This document shows, one piece after another, positions 1 to 8,363 of a stretch of 64,000 nt of DNA. The stretch covers positions 92,061 through 156,060 of the forward strand of contig NZ_BSTN01000016.1 in the NCBI RefSeq assembly GCF_030269545.1. The letters run 5' to 3'. The stretch's first letter is position 1, and each line of letters opens with the position of its first letter. The translations under genes were made by a program, and so were the position numbers. Below the pieces are notes generated by a model. The model had not been told where the DNA came from. It ran no database searches and saw only the letters and a list, made by a program, of their open reading frames with translations. This DNA comes from Actinomadura sp. NBRC 104425 (GTDB lineage: Bacteria; Actinomycetota; Actinomycetes; Streptosporangiales; Streptosporangiaceae).

Positions 1-136
1 AGTAGCTCGCCCACCTGGCCCCCAGTCCGCTGGGCCCGCCCGCGGCGGGCCGTCGACCCGACCCTACGATCGCACCACCTACCGACACTCCACAGAATCT
101 GTCGCTGAAGCGACAATCTCCTGTCGCGACGGCCGG

Positions 137-2674
137 TCAGAGTGGATGCTCGAACCAGACGATCTTGCCGAGGTCGCCGCGCCGGGTGCCCCACCGCTGC
201 GCCAGATGGGCGACCAGATGCAGGCCGCGCCCCGACTCGGCGGTGGGGTCGGTGTGGCACAGCCGGGGCAGCTCGTGCCCGCCGTCGCTGACCTCGCACA
301 GCAGCGAGTCGCACTTGATCAGCCGCATCCCCACCGCGCCCGCGCCGTGCACCAGAGCGTTGGTGACCAGCTCGCTGACGAGCAGCTGCACCGTGTCGGC
401 GGCGTCCGTCAGGCCCCACTCGGCCAGCCGGGACGCCGCCAGCGCACGGGCCCGGCCGACCATGCTGGGCTCGGGGTCCAGCGTCCAGGACGCCACGTGC
501 TCGGCGGGGAAGCCGTCCAGGCCCACCGCGACCAGGGCCACGTCGTCGGCCGGGGCGGGGCAGTCGAGCATGCCGAGCGCGGCGTCGCAGGTGGCGTCCA
601 AGGTGCGCGGGGAGGCGGCCAGCCGCTCGCACAGCTCCGCCAGGCCCCGTTCGATGTCGCGGTCGCGGCGTTCCAGCAGGCCGTCGGTGCACAGGACCAG
701 GCGGGCCCCGTCGGGCACGGGGACCTCGACGGTCTCGAACGGCCCGCAGCCCACCCCGATCGGCAGGCCGGGCGGCAGCTTCAGCACCGAGCCGGCGCCG
801 TTCGGGGACACCAGCACCGGCGGCAGGTGGCCGGCGTTGGCGAGCTGGCAGCGCCGCGCCACCGGGTCGTACACCGCGTACAGGCAGGTGGCCAGGCAGT
901 CGTCGCCGAGCCGGCGGGCCAGCCCGTCCAGTGCGCGCAGCAGCTCGTCGGGCCGCAGGTCCTGCCCGGCCAGGGTGCGCACCGCGGTGCGCAGTTGCCC
1001 CATGACCGCCGCGGACGTCACGCCGTGGCCCATCACGTCGCCGATCACGATGCCCAGGCGGCAGCCGGGCAGCGGGATCGCGTCGAACCAGTCGCCGCCG
1101 ACCTGGGCGGCCTGCCCGGCGGGCAGGTAGCGGAAGCACACCCGCGCCCCGGCCGTGCGCGGCGGATCGGCGGGCAGCATGGCCCGCTGCAGCTCGCGGA
1201 CCTGGCGCACCTCGCGCCGGTAGAGCCGGCCGTTGTCGACGCACAGCGCCGCGTTGCGCACCAGCTCGTCGATCAGGGCGAGGTCGAGCCGTTCGAAGTC
1301 GGGCTGGTCGGCGCGGCGCAGCAGGGTGCAGGTGCCCAGCACCTGGCCGCGGGCGATCAGCGGGACGACCAGCAGCGCCCGCCCCGCCAGCAGCGGGCCG
1401 AGGTCGCGGGCGGCGAACGCAGCGCAGATCCGCTCGGCCTGGCGGCGGGTGACCCGCCGGATGTGCACGGCGCGTCCGGTGCGCATCACGTCGACGAACG
1501 GGGTGCCGGGCGGATGCCGCAGCGCCTGCCCCCGCGGGACGGTGTCGATCCAGCGTTCGGTGTCGTCGTGCACGACGGCCACCCGGCGCATGAGGGTGTG
1601 CTCGTCGACGCGGCCGGGCGGCTCGTCGTCGGAGGCGACCCGTTCCAGCAGCTCCACGGCGGCGAAGTCGGCCAGGCGGGGCACCAGCACCTCGGCCAGC
1701 GCACGGCAGGCCTGCAGATGGTCCAGGGAGCTGCCGATGTGCTCGCCCGCCTCGCCCAGGAATGCCAGCCGGTCCCACACGGCCATCGCCTCTTCTCCCT
1801 GCCGGGGTCGCGCTATCGGGACGGGCGTCCGCGCCCGGCCGGGCGGCTGCGGTTCGGCCGCCTCGGGGTCGGCGGCGTGCGGCCGGACCCGCAGATCCCG
1901 GTACGGCACGATCGGCAACCGCACGGTGACGGACAGGTTGACGGCCGGATGGCCCATCGCCAGCACCCGCGAGGCAATGCGTTCGGCCGCGGCGGCCTCC
2001 GACTGGCGCAGCAGCGCGGCCAGCCGCCGCCCCAGCCCCGCGGGGTCCTCGCCGTCGGTCGGCACGAGGGCCGGTTCCACCCACACCAGGCGCACCCCGG
2101 ACATCGGCCGCAGCAGCTCCTCGTCGGTCGCCGCCGCGGACGTGTCGCCCACGCTCACGCCGGGGCCCTCCTCGCGCAGCCGCTGCATGTCGGCGGCCAT
2201 CGCGACCAGCCGCACGCCCTCCGGCGCGTCGGTGCGGAGGGGGTAGACCCACCAGGCGATCTCGGCGATCCGGCCGTCGTCGACGCGCGGCATCTGGCAT
2301 GTACCGCACCACACGTGGGTGAACGCCCCGGGCTCGAACGCCCCGCGGTGCTCTGGCGGGAAACGCAGCAGGCAGGTGAGGGGGCGGCCGACGGCCCGCC
2401 TCCCTTCAACGCCGAACAGCTCCGCGGCGACGCGGCTCCAGTGCGTGATGCGGCCGTGCGCATCGAGGGCGACGACCGCCAGCCGCGCCACGCCCAGCAG
2501 GTGCCGGTCGAGCAGGCGCGGCGCGTCCGGCCGCGGCGCGTCGATCGGCTGCGCGGTCATGGGCGGCGTGCTGATCATGGGCGGTGTGCTGGACGGCGGC
2601 GTGTTGGATCGCGGGGCGGGCGGCTCGCCGCCGTGTGCGCCGGACGCCCCGAGCTGATCCCGAGCGATGACCAC
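137..2674 (-). CDS. PAS-GAF-SpoIIE phosphatase with C-terminal HATPase domain
   Basis: A PP2C phosphatase of the SpoIIE/RsbU type with an RsbW-like kinase domain in the same chain, expected to act in the cytoplasm on an anti-sigma-factor antagonist in a partner-switching stress pathway. Domains seen: PAS-like at about residues 55-165, GAF about 310-485, PP2C about 505-725 with the metal-site motifs GGDWFD and GDVMGHG, and HATPase_c about 735-845 with the N-box SELVTNALVHG and a SGRGL box. The start chosen is GTG at 2674, preceded by GAGAGGGG; the longest alternative is TTG at 2719. No antagonist gene is adjacent, so the partner must lie elsewhere. A second phosphatase of similar layout lies at 5613-7637. 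The family call is firm, the substrate is inference. Confidence 0.9.
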   Translation of the reverse strand: MVIARDQLGASGAHGGEPPAPRSNTPPSSTPPMISTPPMTAQPIDAPRPDAPRLLDRHLLGVARLAVVALDAHGRITHWSRVAAELFGVEGRRAVGRPLTCLLRFPPEHRGAFEPGAFTHVWCGTCQMPRVDDGRIAEIAWWVYPLRTDAPEGVRLVAMAADMQRLREEGPGVSVGDTSAAATDEELLRPMSGVRLVWVEPALVPTDGEDPAGLGRRLAALLRQSEAAAAERIASRVLAMGHPAVNLSVTVRLPIVPYRDLRVRPHAADPEAAEPQPPGRARTPVPIARPRQGEEAMAVWDRLAFLGEAGEHIGSSLDHLQACRALAEVLVPRLADFAAVELLERVASDDEPPGRVDEHTLMRRVAVVHDDTERWIDTVPRGQALRHPPGTPFVDVMRTGRAVHIRRVTRRQAERICAAFAARDLGPLLAGRALLVVPLIARGQVLGTCTLLRRADQPDFERLDLALIDELVRNAALCVDNGRLYRREVRQVRELQRAMLPADPPRTAGARVCFRYLPAGQAAQVGGDWFDAIPLPGCRLGIVIGDVMGHGVTSAAVMGQLRTAVRTLAGQDLRPDELLRALDGLARRLGDDCLATCLYAVYDPVARRCQLANAGHLPPVLVSPNGAGSVLKLPPGLPIGVGCGPFETVEVPVPDGARLVLCTDGLLERRDRDIERGLAELCERLAASPRTLDATCDAALGMLDCPAPADDVALVAVGLDGFPAEHVASWTLDPEPSMVGRARALAASRLAEWGLTDAADTVQLLVSELVTNALVHGAGAVGMRLIKCDSLLCEVSDGGHELPRLCHTDPTAESGRGLHLVAHLAQRWGTRRGDLGKIVWFEHPL

Positions 2675-3267
2675 GCGGACCCCTCTCTGGAAGGCGGTGC
2701 GCGCCACCACCTCCGACAACCCGCGGTACAGTGGACGCTACCGTCTGTGAGAGCCGCGCGCTTGCGGACCGCGGAACTTCGGTGGGAGCCAGCGCCCAGG
2801 ACGCATGTGAACCGACCCCCGCCCAGCCCGGACTGGCGGGAACCGGACGCGGCCCTATACCCTGGATTGAGAAGGGCTTCGTACACAGACCGCAAAATGT
2901 GACCGACGCCACGCAACCGATCTGCTAGCGTTTGGCGTCTTATTTACCGGGAACGCCATCAACGGAGTGGCAGCGCCGATCGAGCGCGACCCGCGACGTC
3001 CCGATGACGGGGTCGCTCTGGCACCGCACCGATCCGCGCACCCCCTCGGCCCACCCGCCAAGCGCGGCCGAGGCCCCGTCCGGCTCGCCCGGTCTCACCG
3101 GAGAACACCTCCGGGAGCCGACCGCCGCGGCTGGCGGCGACGTGCGCCGCACCGCGTCGACCACCGGCGCCGAACCGGCCGGAACGGTGAAACGTAACTT
3201 CTGACAGGGCGGTCAGCCGCCCGACCGCGCGCACCGTCCGCGCGCGAGCAACCGGCCCATCCGGGTC
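2675..3267. other. Divergent intergenic region, no gene seen
   Basis: About 590 bases separate the phosphatase gene from the divergent sigma factor gene. Short open frames exist on both strands but show no family resemblance, signal peptide or Shine-Dalgarno sequence. The region is somewhat less GC-rich around 2860-2950 and presumably carries both promoters. I could not identify a clear -35/-10 pair or an ECF-type GGAAT/GTT promoter with confidence. Confidence 0.5.
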
Positions 3268-3873
3268 ATGACCTTTCGGGGAGCGACTTTGCCGACTGCG
3301 ACCATGCCTGCCAAGCACAGCCCCGCGGACGCGGCGCGCTACGAACGCGACGTGCTGCCGCTGGTCGACCCCCTGTACGCCAGCGCCGTGCGCATGACGC
3401 GCAACAGCGCCGACGCCGAGGACCTGGTGCAGGAGACCCTCGCCAAGGCGTACGTGAACTTCCACCAGTTCCAGGAGGGCACCAACCTCAAGGCGTGGCT
3501 GCACCGCATCCTCACCAACAACTTCATCAACAACTACCGCAAGCGGCAGCGCGAGCCGCAGCGCGCCGGCTCCGAGGAGCTGGAGGAGTGGCAGATCTCC
3601 CAGGCCGCCACGCACTCGGCCGGGTTCCGCTCCGCCGAGTCCGAGGCGCTGGAGCGCATTCCGGACGGCGAGATCGTCGAGGCCCTGCGGGCGCTGCCCA
3701 AGGAGTTCCGTGACGCGGTCTACCTGGCCGACGTCGAGGGCTACGCCTACAAGGAGATCGCCGAGATGATGGGCACCCCCATCGGCACGGTGATGTCCCG
3801 GCTGCACCGGGGCCGCAAGCAGCTGCGCGAGGCCCTGGCCGGCCACCGCCGCGCCCACACGCTCGCGGCATGA
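3268..3873 (+). CDS. ECF sigma factor of the SigR/SigH (ECF12) type
   Basis: An RNA polymerase sigma factor of the group that in Streptomyces (SigR) and Mycobacterium (SigH) controls the thiol-oxidative stress response. Region 2 is clear at about residues 35-95, with MTRNSADAEDLVQETL and GTNLKAWLHRILTN, and region 4 at about 145-190, with LPKEFRDAVYLADVEGYAYK and the helix ending GTPIGTVMSRLHRGRKQLR. These segments closely match the mycobacterial SigH pattern. Members are normally followed by a zinc anti-sigma gene (rsrA/rshA); here the next gene on the strand is a protease inhibitor and no HxxxCxxC protein is found nearby. The ATG at 3268 lacks a good ribosome site; a TTG at 3289 has GGGGAG upstream and is a fair alternative. 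Family certain, stress role inferred. Confidence 0.88.
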   Translation: MTFRGATLPTATMPAKHSPADAARYERDVLPLVDPLYASAVRMTRNSADAEDLVQETLAKAYVNFHQFQEGTNLKAWLHRILTNNFINNYRKRQREPQRAGSEELEEWQISQAATHSAGFRSAESEALERIPDGEIVEALRALPKEFRDAVYLADVEGYAYKEIAEMMGTPIGTVMSRLHRGRKQLREALAGHRRAHTLAA

Positions 3874-3914
3874 GCGGCGCCCCGCCGCCGGGCGGCGAGC
3901 CCCGCGCCATCTCA

Positions 3915-3947
3915 CGATCCCGTGGTCACCCGGTGACCGCGGGATCG
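3915..3947 (+). terminator. Hairpin terminator after the sigma factor gene
   Basis: Two 16-base arms (3915-3930 and 3932-3947) are complementary with a single T:G mismatch and read CGATCCCG...CGGGATCG. It lies 41 bases after the sigma factor stop and is followed by CCCGTTT. It probably ends that transcript and separates it from the inhibitor gene. Confidence 0.6.
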
Positions 3948-4050
3948 CCCGTTTGAGGGGCACCCTCCCGGGCGCTGCGTGGTCGCCTGACTACAGTTGG
4001 TCATGTCCGCTTGCGGACACGCGACCGACTCGACAACACCGGGAGATCCC

Positions 4051-4500
4051 ATGCCGCATCTCGTCGCCACCGCACTCGCCGGCGCCGCCCTGGCCGTGCT
4101 GCCCGTCCTGCCGGCCCATGCCGAGCAGGCGGCCGATTATACGACCGACACGACGACCGACACGACCACCGACACGACGACTGCCCGGCGCGGCGTCCGC
4201 GGCCAGCTGCGCCTGACCCTGACCTATCCGGGGCAGAGCACCTCCGGCACCCGCACCGTCACCCTGCGCTGCGACCCGAACGGCGGCAGCCACCCGAGGG
4301 CGGCCAAGGCCTGCGCCGAACTCACCCGCCGCAGCGGCAGGCTGGACCGCGGGCCCGACGACGCCGTCTGCACCATGAACTACTCGCCCGTCATCGCCTC
4401 GGCCAAGGGCACCTGGGACGGACGGCCGGTCGACTTCCGCAAGGAGTACCCCAACGATTGCGTGCTGCGGTCGCAGACCGGCTCGGTCTTCGCCTTTTGA
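4051..4500 (+). CDS. Secreted SSI-family subtilisin inhibitor
   Basis: A 149-residue precursor of a Streptomyces subtilisin inhibitor-type protein (inhibitor family I16), exported and expected to block extracellular subtilisin-like proteases. Residues 1-25 form a signal peptide ending near AHA-EQ. A low-complexity Thr/Asp linker (TTDTTTDTTT) follows, then the SSI domain with its four conserved cysteines (LRCDPNGG, KACAEL, VCTMNY, NDCVLR) and the ending TGSVFAF. By alignment with SSI (CPM-VYDPV) the reactive site falls in CTM-NYSPV, so P1 is Met, as in SSI itself. The start ATG at 4051 has GGGAG six bases upstream; an upstream in-frame ATG at 4003 would spoil the signal peptide. The gene stands alone between two hairpins. 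Confidence 0.9.
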   Translation: MPHLVATALAGAALAVLPVLPAHAEQAADYTTDTTTDTTTDTTTARRGVRGQLRLTLTYPGQSTSGTRTVTLRCDPNGGSHPRAAKACAELTRRSGRLDRGPDDAVCTMNYSPVIASAKGTWDGRPVDFRKEYPNDCVLRSQTGSVFAF

Positions 4501-4554
4501 GCGCCGCTTCCCGAGCGCCGTTCTCCGGGCCCGCGCCCGGCACGGCCGGTCAGC

Positions 4555-4598
4555 GCGCGGCGCGGCGCGTCCGCGACAACCGGACGGCCGCGCCGCGC
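4555..4598 (+). terminator. GC-rich hairpin after the inhibitor gene
   Basis: A long imperfect inverted repeat: GCGCGGCGCGGC at 4555-4566 pairs with GCCGCGCCGCGC at 4587-4598, and the inner GTCCG pairs with CGGAC. It lies 55 bases past the inhibitor stop with no T run. It is a likely terminator. Confidence 0.5.
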
Positions 4599-4730
4599 AT
4601 ACGGCCGCACCCCTCGGGTAATGCGCCGAGACAGGCCCCCACCGGACGTCCCGTATCTCTTGAGCGACCATCGGCGACCGGGTCCCGTGCGGGGTGTGAA
4701 TCGGCCGTTCGACCGGATAACGTCGGGGTT

Positions 4731-5477
4731 GTGCCGCCAGCCGAGCCCGTCCTCACCGACCGGCTCGCCTTCGAGATAGCCCGGCTGGGCGTCGTCGGCG
4801 AGTCGTCCGACGTGGGCACGCTGCACCGGGTGACCGAACTGGCGTGCCGCACGGTGCCGGGGTGCGCGGGCGCGTCCGGCGTCCGCTGGAGCATCCCCCA
4901 GTCCCCGGGCGACCGGCCCGAGCCGCTGGCGTCCGCTGCCAGCCACCCCGATCTGGCCGACATCGTCGACCGGCAGCTCGCCCGCGGCCACGGCCCCATG
5001 CACGAGGTCGTGGACACCCGGCGGCCCGTCACGTCCGACGAGGTGCTGGCCGAGACCCGGTGGCCGGAGACCACGGCGGACATGCTGCGCCGCGGCATCC
5101 GCTGCTTCATCACCACGCCGCACGTCAAGGAGCCCGTGCTGGTCACGCTCAGCCTGTACGGGGTGCGGCCGCGCGCTCTGTCCTCGGGCGGCCCCGGCGG
5201 GCGGGGGCAGCACGCGCTGGCCGCGCTGCTGGTGGCACAGGGCAGCGCCGCCCTCTCCAACAGCCTGCAATACGAACAGGTGCACCGCACCGCCGTGCAA
5301 CTCCAGGAGGCGGTCGAGTCCCGTGCGATCGTCGACCAGGCGAAAGGCATCCTCATGCACGCGCTGGGCTGCGACGCCGACCAGGCGTTCGCCGAGCTGC
5401 GCCGCATCTCCCAGACCCGGCACGTCAAACTGACCGCGCTGGCCCAGCGGATCGTGGGTGACCAGGGTCTTCTGTAA
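4731..5477 (+). CDS. GAF and ANTAR domain regulator
   Basis: A 248-residue cytoplasmic regulator with an N-terminal GAF-like sensor region (about residues 15-170) and a C-terminal ANTAR domain (about 185-245), recognisable by AVESRAIVDQAKGILM and the following helices. ANTAR proteins bind paired RNA hairpins and act as transcription antiterminators; the ligand of this GAF domain is unknown. The only suitable start in the conserved region is GTG at 4731, preceded by a weak CGGGG. It lies just upstream of the second SpoIIE phosphatase (136-base gap), so the two may serve one signalling pathway. No ANTAR-type double hairpin target was identified nearby. Confidence 0.82.
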   Translation: MPPAEPVLTDRLAFEIARLGVVGESSDVGTLHRVTELACRTVPGCAGASGVRWSIPQSPGDRPEPLASAASHPDLADIVDRQLARGHGPMHEVVDTRRPVTSDEVLAETRWPETTADMLRRGIRCFITTPHVKEPVLVTLSLYGVRPRALSSGGPGGRGQHALAALLVAQGSAALSNSLQYEQVHRTAVQLQEAVESRAIVDQAKGILMHALGCDADQAFAELRRISQTRHVKLTALAQRIVGDQGLL

Positions 5478-5612
5478 ATCGTCCGGTGGGCCGCGGGCCG
5501 GTGGGGAGCATAGGCTGCTTCGCACGGAGGCCGTAACAGAACGGGTTCGCCGCCCGGCCGCCGGGTGTTCGGCCCGTTTCCGTCATGCCGCCGCAAAAGA
5601 CCAGGAGTGCCC

Positions 5613-7637
5613 ATGCCCGACCAGCTCGAACCGGAGAGCCTGACGCGCGAAATCAGCGATCTTGAGGCGCGGATCGCCGAGCTCCGCCAGGCCGCCGGCA
5701 TGCGCGAGGCCGACCCCCGGGCCACCCTCGACGCCGCCCTGGTGGAGCTGGACCTGGCACTGACCGCCCTGCACACCCTGAACGCCGACCAGGGCGCGGC
5801 GGCCGGCCGTGCCTCGGCCGCCGCCGAGAATGAGCGGCGGGTGCTGCGGACGGTGTTCCAGGACGCGCCCGTCCCGCTGTTCCTGCTGGACCGCGGGGCG
5901 GGCGTACGCCGCGTCAACCGGCAGGCGGCGGCGCTGCTGGGCACCTCCCCCGGCTACGTGTCGGGCAAGCCGTTCACCGCCTTTTGCGATCTACCCTCCC
6001 GGGCCGCGCTGCGGTCCCAGCTCGCCGCGGTGGTGCGCACCGGGCGGCGGCGCCGCGCGCAGGTGCGGTTCCTGGGCGGCGCCGGCCCGGTGGACGCGGT
6101 GGTGACGCTCGTCAGGGTGTGGATCCGCGGCGAACCGGACCCGATGGTGGTCGCGGCCGCCTCCCCGGCCGACGGCGCGGCGCCGGAGCAGGAGCTGGAG
6201 CAGGAGCGGCGCGCCCGGCGGCGCGTCCCCGGCGCGGCCGCCCCGGCGCCATCGCAACCGGCCCTGCCGCAACACATGCCGCAACCGGAGGCGGCGCCCG
6301 GCGGCGACGAGGCCGTGGCCACGATCGTGCACCGGATGGACGTGCTGGCGAGCGCCAGTGAACTGCTGCTCCAGGAGCCGGTCTTCAACGAGACGGTCGC
6401 GGTGCGGCGGTGCGCCCGGCTGCTGGCCGCCGAGCTGGCCGACTGGGTGATCGTCGATCTGGTGCCCGACACACCCGGGCAGCCCGGCGCGGCCGCGGCC
6501 GAGGACCCGGGCGCCCGCGCCGCGGAAGGGTCCGAGCTGCGCCGCCAGGTCGTGCTGGGGCCGCAGGACGAGGCGTCCGCCGAGGCCGCCCGCCTGATCG
6601 AGGAGCTGGCCCCCGCCGCCGACACCCTGCCCTGCACCGTCCACACCAGCCGCAACAGCGCCCTGCACCCCCACGTGGAGGAGCTGGGCATGCTGGGGAT
6701 CTGCGCGGACGGCCAGCCGGTCTGCGTCAAGATCGGCGCCGGTTCGGTGCTGTGCGTGCCGGTGGAGGACGGCGAACGCTGTTTGGGCACGATCACGCTG
6801 GCGGTCAGCGGCGAGCACGGCCCGTTCGACCTGCTCGACCTGTCGGTGGTGCAGCGCCTGGGCCGCTATGTGGCGCTGGTGATCCGCGCGGCCCGGCTGT
6901 ACCGGCGCCGCGCGCAGGTCGCCGACTCGCTGCAGACCAGCCTGCTGCCCAAGCGGCTGCCCTCCATCCCGGGGCTGGTGCTGGCCGGGCGCTACATCGG
7001 CGCCACCGACGGTGTCGAGGTCGGCGGCGACTTCTACGACGTGTTCCCCACCCCGGACGGCTGGGGCCTGGTCCTCGGGGACGTGTGCGGCAAGGGCGAG
7101 GACGCCGCGGCGGTGACCGCGACCGCGCGGCACGGCGTCCGGCTGCTGTCGCGCCGCAAGGCCGGCCCCGCCGAGGTGCTGTCCGAGGTCAACGAGGTGC
7201 TGCTGGACGAGGACCGGTTCGTCACCGCCGTGCTGGCCACGCTGGTGCAGGGCAGCGAGCGGGTCACGGTGTCGCTGGGCTCGGCGGGGCACCCGCCCGC
7301 GATCGTGGTGCGGGCCGACGGGGTGATCCGCACGGTCACCGGCGGAGGCGTGCCGCTCGGGCTGTTCGACGACTTCGACGCCGGGTGCGACACCGTCGCC
7401 CTCGGTGCCGGCGACACCCTGTTCCTGCATTCCGACGGGGTGCTGGACGCCTGCGACATCAGGCGGCGGCAGTTCGGGATCGACCGGCTGATGGACGTGC
7501 TGGCCGCGAACGCCGCCGCCCCGCTGGAGGACATGCTCGGCACCGTGGAGAGCGAGCTGCTGGACTTCTGCGACGGCGATCTGCGCGACGACGTGTCCAT
7601 GCTGGCCGTCCGCGTGCTGCCGCCCAGCCTCAACTGA
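5613..7637 (+). CDS. PAS-GAF-SpoIIE phosphatase
   Basis: A 674-residue PP2C phosphatase of the SpoIIE/RsbU class without an attached kinase domain. A short helical N terminus (about 8-60, probably coiled coil) precedes a PAS domain (about 75-190), a charged Pro/Ala/Gln-rich linker, a GAF domain (about 235-440) and the PP2C domain (about 455-672) with VGGDFYDVFP and LGDVCGKGEDAA, which carry the metal-binding aspartates. ATG at 5613 is chosen over ATG 5565 because AGGAG sits six bases before it. Its expected role is dephosphorylation of an anti-anti-sigma factor in response to a signal sensed by PAS or GAF; substrate and signal are not shown by the sequence. Confidence 0.9.
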   Translation: MPDQLEPESLTREISDLEARIAELRQAAGMREADPRATLDAALVELDLALTALHTLNADQGAAAGRASAAAENERRVLRTVFQDAPVPLFLLDRGAGVRRVNRQAAALLGTSPGYVSGKPFTAFCDLPSRAALRSQLAAVVRTGRRRRAQVRFLGGAGPVDAVVTLVRVWIRGEPDPMVVAAASPADGAAPEQELEQERRARRRVPGAAAPAPSQPALPQHMPQPEAAPGGDEAVATIVHRMDVLASASELLLQEPVFNETVAVRRCARLLAAELADWVIVDLVPDTPGQPGAAAAEDPGARAAEGSELRRQVVLGPQDEASAEAARLIEELAPAADTLPCTVHTSRNSALHPHVEELGMLGICADGQPVCVKIGAGSVLCVPVEDGERCLGTITLAVSGEHGPFDLLDLSVVQRLGRYVALVIRAARLYRRRAQVADSLQTSLLPKRLPSIPGLVLAGRYIGATDGVEVGGDFYDVFPTPDGWGLVLGDVCGKGEDAAAVTATARHGVRLLSRRKAGPAEVLSEVNEVLLDEDRFVTAVLATLVQGSERVTVSLGSAGHPPAIVVRADGVIRTVTGGGVPLGLFDDFDAGCDTVALGAGDTLFLHSDGVLDACDIRRRQFGIDRLMDVLAANAAAPLEDMLGTVESELLDFCDGDLRDDVSMLAVRVLPPSLN

Positions 7638-7715
7638 CGCCCCGCCACCCCCGTATGACCTGCTTCAACCGGGATGTATCGCTTGAGTGTCCAATGACCG
7701 GGTAATTGGGCGTTC

Positions 7716-8324
7716 ATGGGACGCATCCCTTTTGCTCCACCCGCCGAGCGGCCCCGCAACGAGACCGAGCACGAGCGTCTCGACCGGCAGCTGATGGAGC
7801 TGCTGCAGGGCTACCGCGTCGCGGTCACCGGCGTGCAGGTGCTGTTCGCGTTCCTGCTCACCGTGCCGTTCGCGGTCGGCTTCCGCGAGGTGGACGGGAC
7901 CGGCCGCGTCCTGTACTACGTGGCGCTGTTCGGGGCCGCGCTGGCGTCGATCTGCTTCATCGCCCCGGTCACCCAGCACCGGATCCTGTTCCGGCTGGGC
8001 CAAAAGCCACTGCTGATCCGGCGTGCCAACCGGTTCGGGATCTGCGGCGCGCTCGCCCTGGCGCTGTCGATCACGGCCGCCACCACACTGATCGTGGAGA
8101 CGCTGCTGCCGGACGCGGCGGCGGTCGTCACGGCGGCGACCGTCGCCGTGCTGTGCGGGTGGGCGTGGTTCGTCCAGCCGCTGCTGTCGCGCCGCGCCGC
8201 GCTCGCCGCCCGCGCCGCCCGCGGCACCGGTGAGGATCACGCGGACCCCGGTGAAGGCCCCGACGGCGAGGTCACGGGCGGCGCCGTCCCCCGCGGGACG
8301 GCGCCGGACCGCGACGACCGGTGA
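7716..8324 (+). CDS. DUF6328 family membrane protein
   Basis: A 202-residue integral membrane protein with four hydrophobic segments at about residues 38-58, 68-88, 110-132 and 136-158, a charged N terminus (ETEHERLDRQLMELLQGYR) and an acidic disordered tail. The pattern matches DUF6328, an actinobacterial family of unknown function; the motif GVQVLFAFLLTVPF is characteristic. It converges on proS with 39 bases between the stops. The ATG at 7716 has only a GGG as a ribosome site. No function can be assigned. Confidence 0.75.
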   Translation: MGRIPFAPPAERPRNETEHERLDRQLMELLQGYRVAVTGVQVLFAFLLTVPFAVGFREVDGTGRVLYYVALFGAALASICFIAPVTQHRILFRLGQKPLLIRRANRFGICGALALALSITAATTLIVETLLPDAAAVVTAATVAVLCGWAWFVQPLLSRRAALAARAARGTGEDHADPGEGPDGEVTGGAVPRGTAPDRDDR

Positions 8325-8363
8325 GCCCGCCGCGGACGGCTCGGTGCGCGATCAGGTGCGCGA

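Noticed and set aside
146..2902. A 918-residue frame opposite the first phosphatase gene
   Set aside because: Mirror frame of a gene with complete PP2C and HATPase motifs.
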